Below the pieces are notes generated by a model. The model saw only the letters and a list, made by a program, of their open reading frames with translations. It searched no databases and was not told the DNA's origin. From Sulfurimonas sp. (GTDB lineage: Bacteria > Campylobacterota > Campylobacteria > Campylobacterales > Sulfurimonadaceae), in assembly GCF_028694605.1 (NCBI RefSeq), contig NZ_JAQVKP010000001.1, positions 124,001 through 188,000 on the forward strand: a stretch of 64,000 nucleotides of DNA, given 5' to 3'. Positions 6,713 through 15,328 of the stretch are shown here, one piece after another; position 1 is the stretch's first letter; every line of letters starts with the position of its first letter. A program made the translations under genes and the position numbers.

Positions 6713-9124
6713 ATGAGACTCTTGATTGTCGGCGGCGGCATTGCTGCGGTTTATTTGGCAAATAGAGCAAAGAAAATCGATGCTTTGCTTGATGTTGTTA
6801 TGCTAAGTGATGAGGCGTACGCACCTTACGATAGAATCCATCTCTGCTCCCTAGTCGATGAGAGCGCAACACTTCAAAAGATATCACTGCATCTTGACCC
6901 AAGAGTGCATCTTGAGCTAAACCAAAAAATCATTAAAATCGATAAAGAAAAAAAAAGAGTTTTTTCAAAAGATGCGATGTTTCATTATGACAAGCTTGTT
7001 ATTGCAACAGGTTCACTGCCAAACACTCCGTTTGATATAAGCAAAATCAAAAATGCTGCCGTTTTTAGAAGCGCAGATGACGCAAAATCAATCAAAGAGG
7101 GCATAAAAGGAAGAGAAGTTGTTGTAGTTGGAGCAGGTCCCATTGCACTGGAGCTTTTGGAACGGCTGGGCAAAATGGAGAGTGTGCATAAAGTTACACT
7201 GCTTGTACGCTCAAATTTTTTATATGATAAAAATCTCTCACATGAATCCATAAAGCTCATAGAGAATAGCTACACAAAAGATAAGAAAATGACTATATCT
7301 TACGAAGATGAAATCATAGATATCGTAGTTGAAGATGGCGAGATAAAGAGGCTCAAGAGTAAAAAACTGGAGATTGAGAACCCTTTTGTGGTCTTTGGTA
7401 TAGGGATAAAGCCAAATATTGATAGTTTTAGAGATGTTTTAGAGTGTAACAGAGGCATTTTAACAAATCTTTTTATGCAGTGCGAAGATGATATCTACGC
7501 TATCGGAGAGTGTGCAGAGGTAAGAGAACTTGGTTTTGTTGCTGGGCATGTCGAGGCTTGCGTGGATGAGGCGGAGTGCACAGTGGCACATCTACTGCTT
7601 CAAGAACCAAAAGAGTTTGTACGCAAAACAACGGTTGATATGCTCAAAGTCGGTGAGTTTAATCTAGTGGATGTGATCTCTGCAAAATTTTCAAATCCCT
7701 ATGAGAAGGTCACGGTAAGTGCTGAGAACTGCGTCGATGAGTATTTTTTAAGAGAGAAAAAATTACTTCGTTATGTCGGTATCAACTCAAATACGGATAT
7801 AGCTTTCATGCAAACTATTATGCAAAATGAGAGTGAAGTTGCTATCGACGAGCTGTATAAAAACAGAGTTGCTAAAGATAGAGGCAAACTTGTTTGCAGT
7901 TGTACAAGTTCGTATCATAATGATTTGGTTGATATAGTTGTGAAAAACGGCGTTGGGTCGTTTGCGGATTTGGCACACTTCTCACAAGCCGGCAGGGTTT
8001 GCGGCAGATGCAGAGGCGAGGTTGTCAAAATCATAGAGGGGTCACAGCATCTTATAGACTTTGGCAAGGTCAAAAAAAGCGCTCAAGATGTAGAGATAGA
8101 AAAAAAAGTAGAGGAAGCAAAAAAGAGAGTTGAGAGATACAACAAGCTCCATCCAAAAAATCAGCTTGATGCAAGCAATCTTGAAGCGGCTATGCAAAGT
8201 TTTGATATAAAAAAAGATGAGGTAAACAGATGGATTAGTATGGTAAGCGCAAATATGCAGCTTCATCCAAAATTTGAAGAAGTTGTGCAAAGCGGAGTTA
8301 AGGTTTTAAATAAAGTACCTATCATCTGGCTTGAGTTGGCGGATTGCAGCGGCAATTCGGAGGCTTTTATCAAATCTGCCAATCCTTCTATCGAGGATTT
8401 GATATTTGACTATATTTCGCTTGATTATCATGAGCTTTTGATGAGCGCTAGCGGCGATGCGAGCGAGAGTGCGCTTGAAGATATTATCAAAAATCAAAAA
8501 GGTGAATATGTGCTTATTGTCGAGGGTGCCGTGCCTTTGGGATTGGATGGAAAATACCTTAGAATCGGCAGGCAAGGAGAGACGGGTATAGAACTCTTAA
8601 GGAGATGTGCCAAAGACGCCGCACTTGTCGTTGCGGTGGGAAGCTGTGCGTTTGATGGCGGAGTGGTCGCTGCCGCGCCAAACCCCACGGGAGCCGTGGG
8701 TGTGGCAGAAGCACTTGGACGGGATGATGTCATAAATATTTCTGGATGCCCCACAAACCCTATAAACATAGTCGGTACACTGCTTTACTTTATGATGTTT
8801 GAAGAGATGCCTCCGCTTGATGAGTTTAACAGACCTCTTTGGGCGTATGAGGGCAGAATTCATGATAATTGCGAAAGAAGAGGACATTTTGAAGCAGGTG
8901 AATTTGTCAAAGAGTGGGGCGATGAGGGGGCAAAAAAAGGGTGGTGCCTTTTTGAGATGGGGTGCAAAGGTGCTTACGCAAATGCTTCCTGCCCGAGTAT
9001 GAAGTTCAACAAAGGCACAAGCTGGCCTGTGCAAGCAGGGCATGGATGTATGGCATGTACAGAGAGAGGTTTTTTTGACAAATACGCAAATGAGAGAGTT
9101 TACCATGAAAAAAATAGTCATTGA
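6713..9124 (+). CDS. hupS: Fusion: NirB-like FAD/NAD(P) oxidoreductase + BFD-like [2Fe-2S] domain + NiFe hydrogenase small subunit
   Basis: One 803-residue frame holds three modules. Residues 1-380 form a pyridine-nucleotide-disulfide-type flavoprotein (GGGIAA 7-12 for FAD, GAGPIALE 140-147 for NAD(P), AIGECAE 263-269). Residues 393-440 form a BFD-like [2Fe-2S] site (Cys395, Cys397, Cys430, Cys433). After a helical linker, residues 535-800 are a NiFe hydrogenase small subunit with Cys645, Cys679, His717, Cys720, Cys745, Cys751, Cys760, Cys779 and Cys782. The usual first CxxC reads CSGN, so the second proximal cysteine is Asn548. There is no Tat signal or C-terminal anchor, so it is cytosolic, as in group 2 enzymes. 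It overlaps the large-subunit gene by 20 bp. The fusion suggests electron flow between H2 and NAD(P) or a ferredoxin. Confidence 0.88.
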   Translation: MRLLIVGGGIAAVYLANRAKKIDALLDVVMLSDEAYAPYDRIHLCSLVDESATLQKISLHLDPRVHLELNQKIIKIDKEKKRVFSKDAMFHYDKLVIATGSLPNTPFDISKIKNAAVFRSADDAKSIKEGIKGREVVVVGAGPIALELLERLGKMESVHKVTLLVRSNFLYDKNLSHESIKLIENSYTKDKKMTISYEDEIIDIVVEDGEIKRLKSKKLEIENPFVVFGIGIKPNIDSFRDVLECNRGILTNLFMQCEDDIYAIGECAEVRELGFVAGHVEACVDEAECTVAHLLLQEPKEFVRKTTVDMLKVGEFNLVDVISAKFSNPYEKVTVSAENCVDEYFLREKKLLRYVGINSNTDIAFMQTIMQNESEVAIDELYKNRVAKDRGKLVCSCTSSYHNDLVDIVVKNGVGSFADLAHFSQAGRVCGRCRGEVVKIIEGSQHLIDFGKVKKSAQDVEIEKKVEEAKKRVERYNKLHPKNQLDASNLEAAMQSFDIKKDEVNRWISMVSANMQLHPKFEEVVQSGVKVLNKVPIIWLELADCSGNSEAFIKSANPSIEDLIFDYISLDYHELLMSASGDASESALEDIIKNQKGEYVLIVEGAVPLGLDGKYLRIGRQGETGIELLRRCAKDAALVVAVGSCAFDGGVVAAAPNPTGAVGVAEALGRDDVINISGCPTNPINIVGTLLYFMMFEEMPPLDEFNRPLWAYEGRIHDNCERRGHFEAGEFVKEWGDEGAKKGWCLFEMGCKGAYANASCPSMKFNKGTSWPVQAGHGCMACTERGFFDKYANERVYHEKNSH

Positions 9125-10778
9125 CCCAGTCACGAGGATAGAGGGGCATCTAAGGGTTGAAGTTGAAGTGGACGAGGGTGGAGTTGTAAGAGAGGCGTAT
9201 GCGAGCGGAGGGCTTTTTCGCGGTATAGAGATTATTTTAAAAAACAGAGACCCTAGAGATGCAGGGCTTTTGGCGGGAAGGATTTGCGGAGTTTGTACTA
9301 ACTCACATTTTCGTGCAGCGGTGAGCAGTGTCGAGGACGCTTACGGTATAGAGCTGCCAAAAAATGCGCAGATCATAAGAGACCTTATCGCAATGGCGCT
9401 CTTTATCCAAGACCATGTTGTGCATTTTTACCATTTGCACTCTTTGGATTTTGTGGATGTGACAAGTGCGCTTCAAGCTGATGCCGCTCTTGCGCTGGAG
9501 GAGGCGAAAAAGTATGCAAAAAATCCATACGCCAGTTCACTTTCTCATTACGAAGCAGTTTTGCTAAAACTTCAAAATTTTGTTAAAGCAGGCAGACTTG
9601 GACCATTTGCTTACGGATACTGGGGGCATAGCGCCTACAAGCTTACCCCCGAACAAAACCTTATTATCATTTCGCACTATCTTGAAGCGCTTAAATTTCA
9701 AACAGAGCTAAGCAAGGCAGTAGCGATATTTGGTGGTAAAACACCGCATCCGCAAAGTATAGTCGTAGGAGGCGTGACAAGCGTGGCAGATATGCTCAAT
9801 CCACAAAGGCTTAACGACTACATCTTTAGCATCAAAGAGGCAAAAGAGTTTGTGGATAACGCCTATCTCTCAGATATGAAGCTTTTGGCAGCTGCATACA
9901 GGGACGAGATAAAAGCAGGCACTGGCAGAGGTGCGGGGAACTTTTTTTCTGTGGGGGGCTATGCCTTTGATGCAACACAGCAGCTCTTTAGCAGCGGAGT
10001 GGTCTATGGGCATGACTTTTCAAAAGTAGAGGAGTTTGACGAGAGCAAAATCACCGAAGAGGTGGATAGAGCGTGGTATAGTGCAGACGGTGAGGTGTGT
10101 TATACGGATTTAAACGACGACGGCACACTAAAAACAGCTAAAAGCGACGATAAATACTCATGGATAAAAGCTCCTAGATATAACGGTGAGGCGATGGAAT
10201 GCGGACCTTTGGCAAGAGTGTTTGTCAGTTATGCAAAGTCAAACGAGCTTATAAAACCTTTTGTAGATGAGTTTTTAAAAGATACGGATTTGGAGCTTAC
10301 GGATTTATCTAGCAGCGTCGGGAGAAATGCGGCAAGAGCCATAGAGAGTGCTTATATTTGTGAGTATGTTTTTAAGCTTGTATCCGATTTGCTTCAAAAT
10401 ATAAAGCACGATGACACACAAACTTGGGCAAAATACGAGTTTGAAAAACTGCCTCACTGTGCGAAAGGCAGAGCATTTTTTGAAGTCCCGCGCGGTGTTT
10501 TGTCACACTTTGTAAGCATAAAAGATCAAAAGATAGAGAACTACTCCGTCATAGCACCGACCACTTGGAATGCTTCGCCCAAAGATAGGTTCGGTAAAAG
10601 AGGGGCTTATGAACAAGCACTTATAGGCATAAAGATAAAAGACACCGCAAAGCCGCTTGAAGTGCTAAGAGTTATACACTCTTTTGACCCATGCCTTGCT
10701 TGTGCCGTGCATGTTATCGATGCAAAAGGCGTGGAGCTTGGCAACTATAAAATTAAAAGCGTGTCATGTATGGTTTGA
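9105..10778 (+). CDS. hupL: NiFe hydrogenase large subunit (cytosolic uptake type)
   Basis: The 557-residue protein starts at the ATG at 9105, where the product opens with MKKIVIDPVTRIEGHLRV and a GAGAGAG purine run precedes it; an upstream in-frame ATG at 9042 would add an unrelated 21 residues. Both metal motifs are present: RICGVCTNSH near the N-terminus and DPCLACAVH at the C-terminus, giving the four cysteines that hold the NiFe(CN)2CO site. After the final His a 21-residue tail remains, the part removed by the maturation endopeptidase encoded at 13696. It pairs with the fused small subunit upstream. The operon continues only after an inserted restriction-modification pair. Confidence 0.95.
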   Translation: MKKIVIDPVTRIEGHLRVEVEVDEGGVVREAYASGGLFRGIEIILKNRDPRDAGLLAGRICGVCTNSHFRAAVSSVEDAYGIELPKNAQIIRDLIAMALFIQDHVVHFYHLHSLDFVDVTSALQADAALALEEAKKYAKNPYASSLSHYEAVLLKLQNFVKAGRLGPFAYGYWGHSAYKLTPEQNLIIISHYLEALKFQTELSKAVAIFGGKTPHPQSIVVGGVTSVADMLNPQRLNDYIFSIKEAKEFVDNAYLSDMKLLAAAYRDEIKAGTGRGAGNFFSVGGYAFDATQQLFSSGVVYGHDFSKVEEFDESKITEEVDRAWYSADGEVCYTDLNDDGTLKTAKSDDKYSWIKAPRYNGEAMECGPLARVFVSYAKSNELIKPFVDEFLKDTDLELTDLSSSVGRNAARAIESAYICEYVFKLVSDLLQNIKHDDTQTWAKYEFEKLPHCAKGRAFFEVPRGVLSHFVSIKDQKIENYSVIAPTTWNASPKDRFGKRGAYEQALIGIKIKDTAKPLEVLRVIHSFDPCLACAVHVIDAKGVELGNYKIKSVSCMV

Positions 10779-10790
10779 AGCTTGTTTTAT
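10778..10790 (+). repeat. 13-bp inverted repeat, left arm flanking the R-M pair
   Basis: The bases AAGCTTGTTTTAT begin at the last base of the large-subunit stop codon. Their exact reverse complement lies at 13655-13667, just past the stop of the methyltransferase gene. The two arms bracket the inserted genes. Confidence 0.5.
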
Positions 10791-10965
10791 TTATAGATAA
10801 GCGAAATATATCGTTTGTGTAGATTAGTTTTATATGAACCTGTTTGTAAACAAAATATTTTTCGATTCAATGGTTATATATGAAGAAAAAGGTAAAATAA
10901 ATAGACTTATCTGTGCATTATTGTATTCTGGCTTTTTGAGATAATAAATAAAAAAGGGAGTTAGT

Positions 10966-12066
10966 GTGACGTATTATGAAAATATAAAAAAATTAACTAA
11001 AACAGTTCCTGTGGAGCTGGTTGATTTTGAACAACCAAGAGACCAAGCAAGAACTCCTACACAAGCGTCATCAAATTTTATTACAAATAAAGAGCAGGGT
11101 GATTGGGCTGAAAACCTTATTACAAGGGCAGTTAATGAAAATTCTAAAAATTTTGTAGCGGTTAAATATGGTAAATCTGATGATTTGGTAGCAGGAGAAG
11201 AGGGATTTGATACATTTTATCAAGAATTTCAAAATGAACTTGACACAATTGGCAAACGACCAGACTTGCTAATTTTTAAAAGGTCAGATTTTGATAATAA
11301 TTTAGGTTTTGATATCAGTCAAGTGCCACATTATCAAATAACTGATTATGTAAAAAAGGCAATTGCAGGTATTGAGGTGCGTTCAAGTGCATTTTTAATT
11401 GACAAATATGAAGAAGCAATGCGATTAAAAACTGAAAAGTTTATACAAATTGCACTAGAGACAAAACATAAAATTCTTTCTGATTTTTCGGATGTTTTAA
11501 ATCATCCTGCAAGACAAAACTATATTGAAATTTTGAATAGTATTAATGAAAATACTCTAAACATAACAAATTTTAGAACACCAAGTTGGAGTTCATCTAA
11601 AACACTTATTGAAGTAAAAGAACTTTTCAAGCAACTCAAAAGTGCTATTAAAGAGATTCAAAAAAGAGATTATCTATCAATAACTCCAAAAGTTGAAGAT
11701 ATAAAAGTTGTTTATAAGTGGATTGAGACTTTTAATGTCCCCCATTTTTATTTCCAAGTATTTTTTGATAAAGTTTATGGTATTTCATTTGAGCAAATTT
11801 TAAAAATTATATCAGATTCTGATAATGATGGTGTGATTTTTTCTGTTGAGGCAGATGCAAAAAATCAAAACAAGACAACGATAAAAATCAACTCAAAATC
11901 TGGTGTTCAGATTGCTTCAAAAGTCGATGAACCAGAACATGAAAGTGTTAGAAAAGAGATGGATAGAGGACGGTTACTGTTTTATGTAACATTTAAAGGA
12001 GGAACCGCATATCTTGATTTAGATAAATTACAAACAATTTTAGAGATAGACGAAGTTGAGTTTTAA
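10966..12066 (+). CDS. Probable type II restriction endonuclease, AccI-like
   Basis: This 366-residue protein starts at GTG behind a GGGAG ribosome site. It shows a likely PD-(D/E)XK-type core: RPDLLIF with Asp100, followed by GIEVRSS with Glu137 and Arg139 in place of the usual Lys. The length, the EVRSS motif and the partner methyltransferase resemble the AccI family of endonucleases (GTMKAC cutters), but this was judged by eye. The gene overlaps the methyltransferase start by one base, so the two are translationally coupled. The local DNA is markedly more A/T-rich than the hydrogenase genes on either side, pointing to recent acquisition. Confidence 0.62.
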   Translation: MTYYENIKKLTKTVPVELVDFEQPRDQARTPTQASSNFITNKEQGDWAENLITRAVNENSKNFVAVKYGKSDDLVAGEEGFDTFYQEFQNELDTIGKRPDLLIFKRSDFDNNLGFDISQVPHYQITDYVKKAIAGIEVRSSAFLIDKYEEAMRLKTEKFIQIALETKHKILSDFSDVLNHPARQNYIEILNSINENTLNITNFRTPSWSSSKTLIEVKELFKQLKSAIKEIQKRDYLSITPKVEDIKVVYKWIETFNVPHFYFQVFFDKVYGISFEQILKIISDSDNDGVIFSVEADAKNQNKTTIKINSKSGVQIASKVDEPEHESVRKEMDRGRLLFYVTFKGGTAYLDLDKLQTILEIDEVEF

Positions 12067-13658
12067 TGATAGCAACGATAGAACATGTAATTAATAATTC
12101 AATAGAAAATGATTATTCTAAATCAATTTCTATTGAACATCGTAAAAAATTTGCACAATTTTTTACACCTTTTCCCATTGCCGATGCAATGTCTAAATGG
12201 ATTTTAGGCAATGACCAATTAAAGAGTGTTCTTGAGCCTGCTTTTGGACTTGGTATATTTTCAAGAGCTATTTTAAATCATAAAAAAGATGTTTATATTA
12301 AAGGTTTTGAAGTTGACGACACTATTTTTGATAATGCAAAGAAGCATTTTGAAAATACAGAAAATGTAAACATTCTTTTACAAGACTATATGTATAACGA
12401 TTGGAAAAACAAATATGATGGAATTATTTGTAACCCGCCTTATTTTAAATTTCACAATTATGACAATAAAAATATTTTAAAAGAAATTGAGACCAATCTA
12501 AAATGTAAATTGAACGGTTTTACAAATTTATATACTTTATTTTTACTAAAATCAATTCATCAATTAAGTAAAAATGGACGATGTGCCTATATAGTCCCTT
12601 CAGAATTTTTAAATTCGGATTATGGCAAATTAGTGAAAAAGCATTTAATAAAAAGTAAAACATTAAGACACGTTATTGTAATTGACTTTGAAGAAAATGT
12701 GTTTGACGATGCTTTAACAACAGCATCAATTATACTTTGTGCAAATGATAATTTAACACAAAGAGTCAAGTTTAGTAACATTCAATCTTTACAAGATTTA
12801 AGTAAAATAGACAATATAATTACTAATTATCCAAATCTTTCAGATGCAAAACAGGTATATGATTTTTCAGAATTAAATCCAGAAATTAAATGGAAAGCTT
12901 ATTATCAAAAGCAAAATAGTATTAAGTTTAAGAATCTTGTGCCATTTTCAACTTATGCAAGAGTGGTTCGTGGTATTGCAACAGGCTCAAACGAATTCTT
13001 TACATTCAGTTCATCAAAAGCAAAGGAGTACAATATCGATGAACAACACTTATTGCCTTGTATTTGCAGTGCAAAAGATGTTAAAAGAGCATTTTTTAAT
13101 TTACAAGATTTTGAAGAATTAAAGCAAAATGACAAATCTGTTTTTCTTCTTAATGCTCAAAATTCAACTGATAAAAATGTAAATTCTTATATACGAAAAG
13201 GGGAGGGTGAAGAAATAAACAAACGATTTCTTACGGCAAGTAGAAAACCTTGGTATTCACTTGAAAAAAGACCGCCATCACCCATTTGGGTTTCAGTGTT
13301 TAATAGAAATGGTTTGCGATTCATTAGGAATGAAGCAAATATTTCTAACTTAACTTCGTATCATTGTGTTTACCTAAAAGAATCTGGTTTGTTTTCTGAA
13401 ATAGATGTAGATTTGTTTTTTGCTTACTTGCTAACAGATACAGCAAAACTAATTTTCCAAGACCAAGCAAGAGAATATGGGAATGGATTACAAAAATTTG
13501 AACCAAATGATTTAAATAAAGCCATGATCTTGAATCTAAATTGTTTAGATAATGATTCAGTTAAAAAAATTTTAGATTTTTATAAACTTTATAAACAAGG
13601 GATAAATTGTATAGATGAAATTGATAAGATTTTAATCAAGAATTTTAAAATGGTATAA
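12066..13658 (+). CDS. Type II N6-adenine DNA methyltransferase (Eco57I/N6_Mtase class)
   Basis: The 530-residue protein has the gamma-type amino-methyltransferase motifs: FTPFPIADAM near residue 33, an AdoMet-binding EPAFGLGIF (57-65, motif I) and NPPY at 123-126 (motif IV, adenine N6 class). A long C-terminal half (about 290-530) would be the target-recognition region. It follows the endonuclease with a one-base overlap, as expected for a protecting methylase. The order nuclease-then-methylase without a visible controller gene is unusual but not unique. High A/T and Lys/Asn-rich codons differ from the neighbouring hydrogenase genes. Confidence 0.88.
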   Translation: MIATIEHVINNSIENDYSKSISIEHRKKFAQFFTPFPIADAMSKWILGNDQLKSVLEPAFGLGIFSRAILNHKKDVYIKGFEVDDTIFDNAKKHFENTENVNILLQDYMYNDWKNKYDGIICNPPYFKFHNYDNKNILKEIETNLKCKLNGFTNLYTLFLLKSIHQLSKNGRCAYIVPSEFLNSDYGKLVKKHLIKSKTLRHVIVIDFEENVFDDALTTASIILCANDNLTQRVKFSNIQSLQDLSKIDNIITNYPNLSDAKQVYDFSELNPEIKWKAYYQKQNSIKFKNLVPFSTYARVVRGIATGSNEFFTFSSSKAKEYNIDEQHLLPCICSAKDVKRAFFNLQDFEELKQNDKSVFLLNAQNSTDKNVNSYIRKGEGEEINKRFLTASRKPWYSLEKRPPSPIWVSVFNRNGLRFIRNEANISNLTSYHCVYLKESGLFSEIDVDLFFAYLLTDTAKLIFQDQAREYGNGLQKFEPNDLNKAMILNLNCLDNDSVKKILDFYKLYKQGINCIDEIDKILIKNFKMV

Positions 13659-13667
13659 AACAAGCTT
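13655..13667 (-). repeat. 13-bp inverted repeat, right arm flanking the R-M pair
   Basis: ATAAAACAAGCTT overlaps the methyltransferase stop codon and is the exact reverse complement of 10778-10790. The next hydrogenase gene begins 28 bp later. Confidence 0.5.
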
Positions 13668-13695
13668 TTGTGTCCATAGATTGGAGAGTAACATC

Positions 13696-14217
13696 ATGAA
13701 AAAAATCATAGTTATCGGGGTTGGAAATCTGCTTTTTTGTGATGATGGGGTTGGGGTAATTGCGGCACAATATCTTAGAGAAAATTTTATCTTTGAGCCG
13801 GAGATTGCTGTCGTTGACGGTGGTACTCTTGGATTTGGGCTTTTTGAGTATTTTAGCACCTATGATACTGTTTTTGTAGTAGATACCATATCTATAGACG
13901 ATGAAGCAGGAGAGATATATAAAATACCATCCCATGAACTGCTCACTCTTGGAGGTTATAAAAAAAGTGCTCATGAAGTAGAAGTTTTGCAGATGTTAGA
14001 GATATGCGAGTTGTATGATAAAAAAGCGGATGTAACTATTATAGCGGTAGTTCCAGAGGATATAGCTACTCCAAAGATAGGATTGAGCCAAACTATAAAA
14101 GATGTTTTTGATAGCTTGATAAATATCGTTATATCAGAACTGGAAGCACTCGGCATAAAAGCTATAAAAAAAGATAATTTTGATTTAAGTGATATAATAG
14201 AGTTAAAAAAAGGTTAG
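13696..14217 (+). CDS. hyaD: NiFe hydrogenase maturation endopeptidase (HyaD/HupD/HybD family)
   Basis: The 173-residue product begins at the ATG at 13696 (MKKIIVIGVGNLLFCDDGVG), with GGAGAG 8-14 bp ahead; the TTG at 13681 lies at that ribosome site and is unlikely to be the start. The GVGNLLFCDDGVG opening includes the acidic residue used to bind the large-subunit nickel, and Asp/His residues near 60-90 complete the family pattern. The enzyme cleaves the C-terminal tail of the large subunit after the His of DPCxxCxxH. Its natural place is directly after hupL, from which it is now separated by the R-M pair. Confidence 0.9.
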   Translation: MKKIIVIGVGNLLFCDDGVGVIAAQYLRENFIFEPEIAVVDGGTLGFGLFEYFSTYDTVFVVDTISIDDEAGEIYKIPSHELLTLGGYKKSAHEVEVLQMLEICELYDKKADVTIIAVVPEDIATPKIGLSQTIKDVFDSLINIVISELEALGIKAIKKDNFDLSDIIELKKG

Positions 14218-14219
14218 CT

Positions 14220-14387
14220 ATGCGTTATTTATCCGCAATATTGTTGTGTTTAAGTACTTTAGTTGCTCACGAAGGTGAACATATACATTTTTTTAGTAAT
14301 TGGCATCTTGATGATTTTTTACTCTTTTTAGGCACTCTAATAGGTGCATTGTCGCTTTATAGGTACTTTGCTAGAGGAAATAGATAA
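14220..14387 (+). CDS. Small His-rich single-pass membrane protein in the hydrogenase operon
   Basis: This 55-codon frame begins at an ATG 2 bp after the protease stop and ends directly against the hypB GTG start with no gap. It encodes a signal-like N-terminus (about residues 3-16), then a short HEGEHIHFFSNWH segment with five histidines and two acidic residues, and then a TM helix (about 31-48) ending in RYFARGNR. No family was recognised. Its tight placement between the endopeptidase and the nickel GTPase HypB, plus the His-rich part, suggests metal binding or membrane docking, which is an inference only. Confidence 0.65.
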   Translation: MRYLSAILLCLSTLVAHEGEHIHFFSNWHLDDFLLFLGTLIGALSLYRYFARGNR

Positions 14388-15086
14388 GTGTGTAAAGATT
14401 GCGGCTGCGGCATAAACGACAACCATGAGATAAATGATAAAAAAACAATAGAAGTCATTACAAAAATATTGGATAAAAACGATACTCAAGCCATGCACAA
14501 TAGAGAGCATTTCGACGAACATAAAGTTTTGGCTATAAATATAATGAGTTCTCCCGGAAGCGGTAAAACATCTCTCTTAGAGAAGTTTGGGGAGTTGGCT
14601 AAGTTTAAATTCTGCGTTATAGAGGGCGATTTAGAAACAACAAGAGACTCTGATAGGCTAAGAGCAAAAAATATCCCTTCCATTCAGATACAAACACTCT
14701 CAACTTGCCATCTTGACGCATTTATGATACATAAAGCACTTCATGACATACCGCTAGAGGGTATGGATGTCTGCTTTGTAGAAAATGTGGGCAATCTTGT
14801 CTGCCCAGCTTCTTATGATGTCGGAACGCATCTAAATATCGTCCTTGTAAGTGTTGCTGAGGGTGATGATAAGATAGCCAAATATCCGGTCATGTTCCGC
14901 AAGGCTGATTTGATACTTATCACAAAAACCGATCTTTTACCTTACATAGAGTTTGATATAGAGGCGGAGAAAAAGGAAGCGAGAAAACTCCGCCCCAATG
15001 TGGACATCTTGGAAGTAAGCATCAAGGATGACAGCTCCATAAAAAAGGTGTTGAATTGGATAGAGTTTAAAAGAGAGATGCGCTGA
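14388..15086 (+). CDS. hypB: Hydrogenase nickel-incorporation GTPase HypB
   Basis: The 232-residue protein starts at GTG with an N-terminal MCKDCGCG metal site (Cys2, Cys5, Cys7). The GTPase core has a P-loop SSPGSGKTS near residue 53, IEGDLETTRD, the metal-binding CHLDA of the G domain, ENVGNLVCP and the TKTD guanine-specificity motif. HypB works with HypA to insert nickel into the large-subunit precursor. It abuts the small membrane gene upstream and overlaps the hypC start by one base. No extended poly-His nickel-storage stretch is present. Confidence 0.95.
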   Translation: MCKDCGCGINDNHEINDKKTIEVITKILDKNDTQAMHNREHFDEHKVLAINIMSSPGSGKTSLLEKFGELAKFKFCVIEGDLETTRDSDRLRAKNIPSIQIQTLSTCHLDAFMIHKALHDIPLEGMDVCFVENVGNLVCPASYDVGTHLNIVLVSVAEGDDKIAKYPVMFRKADLILITKTDLLPYIEFDIEAEKKEARKLRPNVDILEVSIKDDSSIKKVLNWIEFKREMR

Positions 15087-15328
15087 TGTGTCTCTCAATT
15101 CCAAGCCGCGTAACAAAGATAGATAAAGAGAGCAACACCGCAACACTCGATACTATGGGGGTTAGCCGTGAGGCTTCTCTGGAACTTATGCAAGATGGGA
15201 GCGTGGAAGTGGGTGACTATGTTCTTGTGCATATAGGTTTTATTATGAACAAAATCGACAAAGCCGATGCCCTGCTTTGCTTAGAGGCGTTTGAGGAGAT
15301 AGCAAAGCGGATGGAAGACGATGAGTAG
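15086..15328 (+). CDS. hypC: Hydrogenase maturation chaperone HypC
   Basis: This 80-residue protein opens with MCLSIPSRV, the conserved HypC/HybG start whose Cys2 carries the Fe(CN)2CO unit with HypD and binds the large-subunit precursor. The body has the usual GDYVLVHIGFIMNKID segment. It overlaps hypB by one base and hypD by 8 bases, in the standard hypBCD order. Confidence 0.95.
   Translation: MCLSIPSRVTKIDKESNTATLDTMGVSREASLELMQDGSVEVGDYVLVHIGFIMNKIDKADALLCLEAFEEIAKRMEDDE

Noticed and set aside
8597-9133. 178-codon minus-strand frame opposite the hydrogenase small subunit
   Set aside because: Lies wholly over conserved cluster-binding motifs of the plus-strand gene; antisense shadow.
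10834-10944. 36-codon frame before the restriction gene, possible controller or leader peptide
   Set aside because: No helix-turn-helix pattern, no ribosome site and ordinary A/T-rich composition; probably chance.
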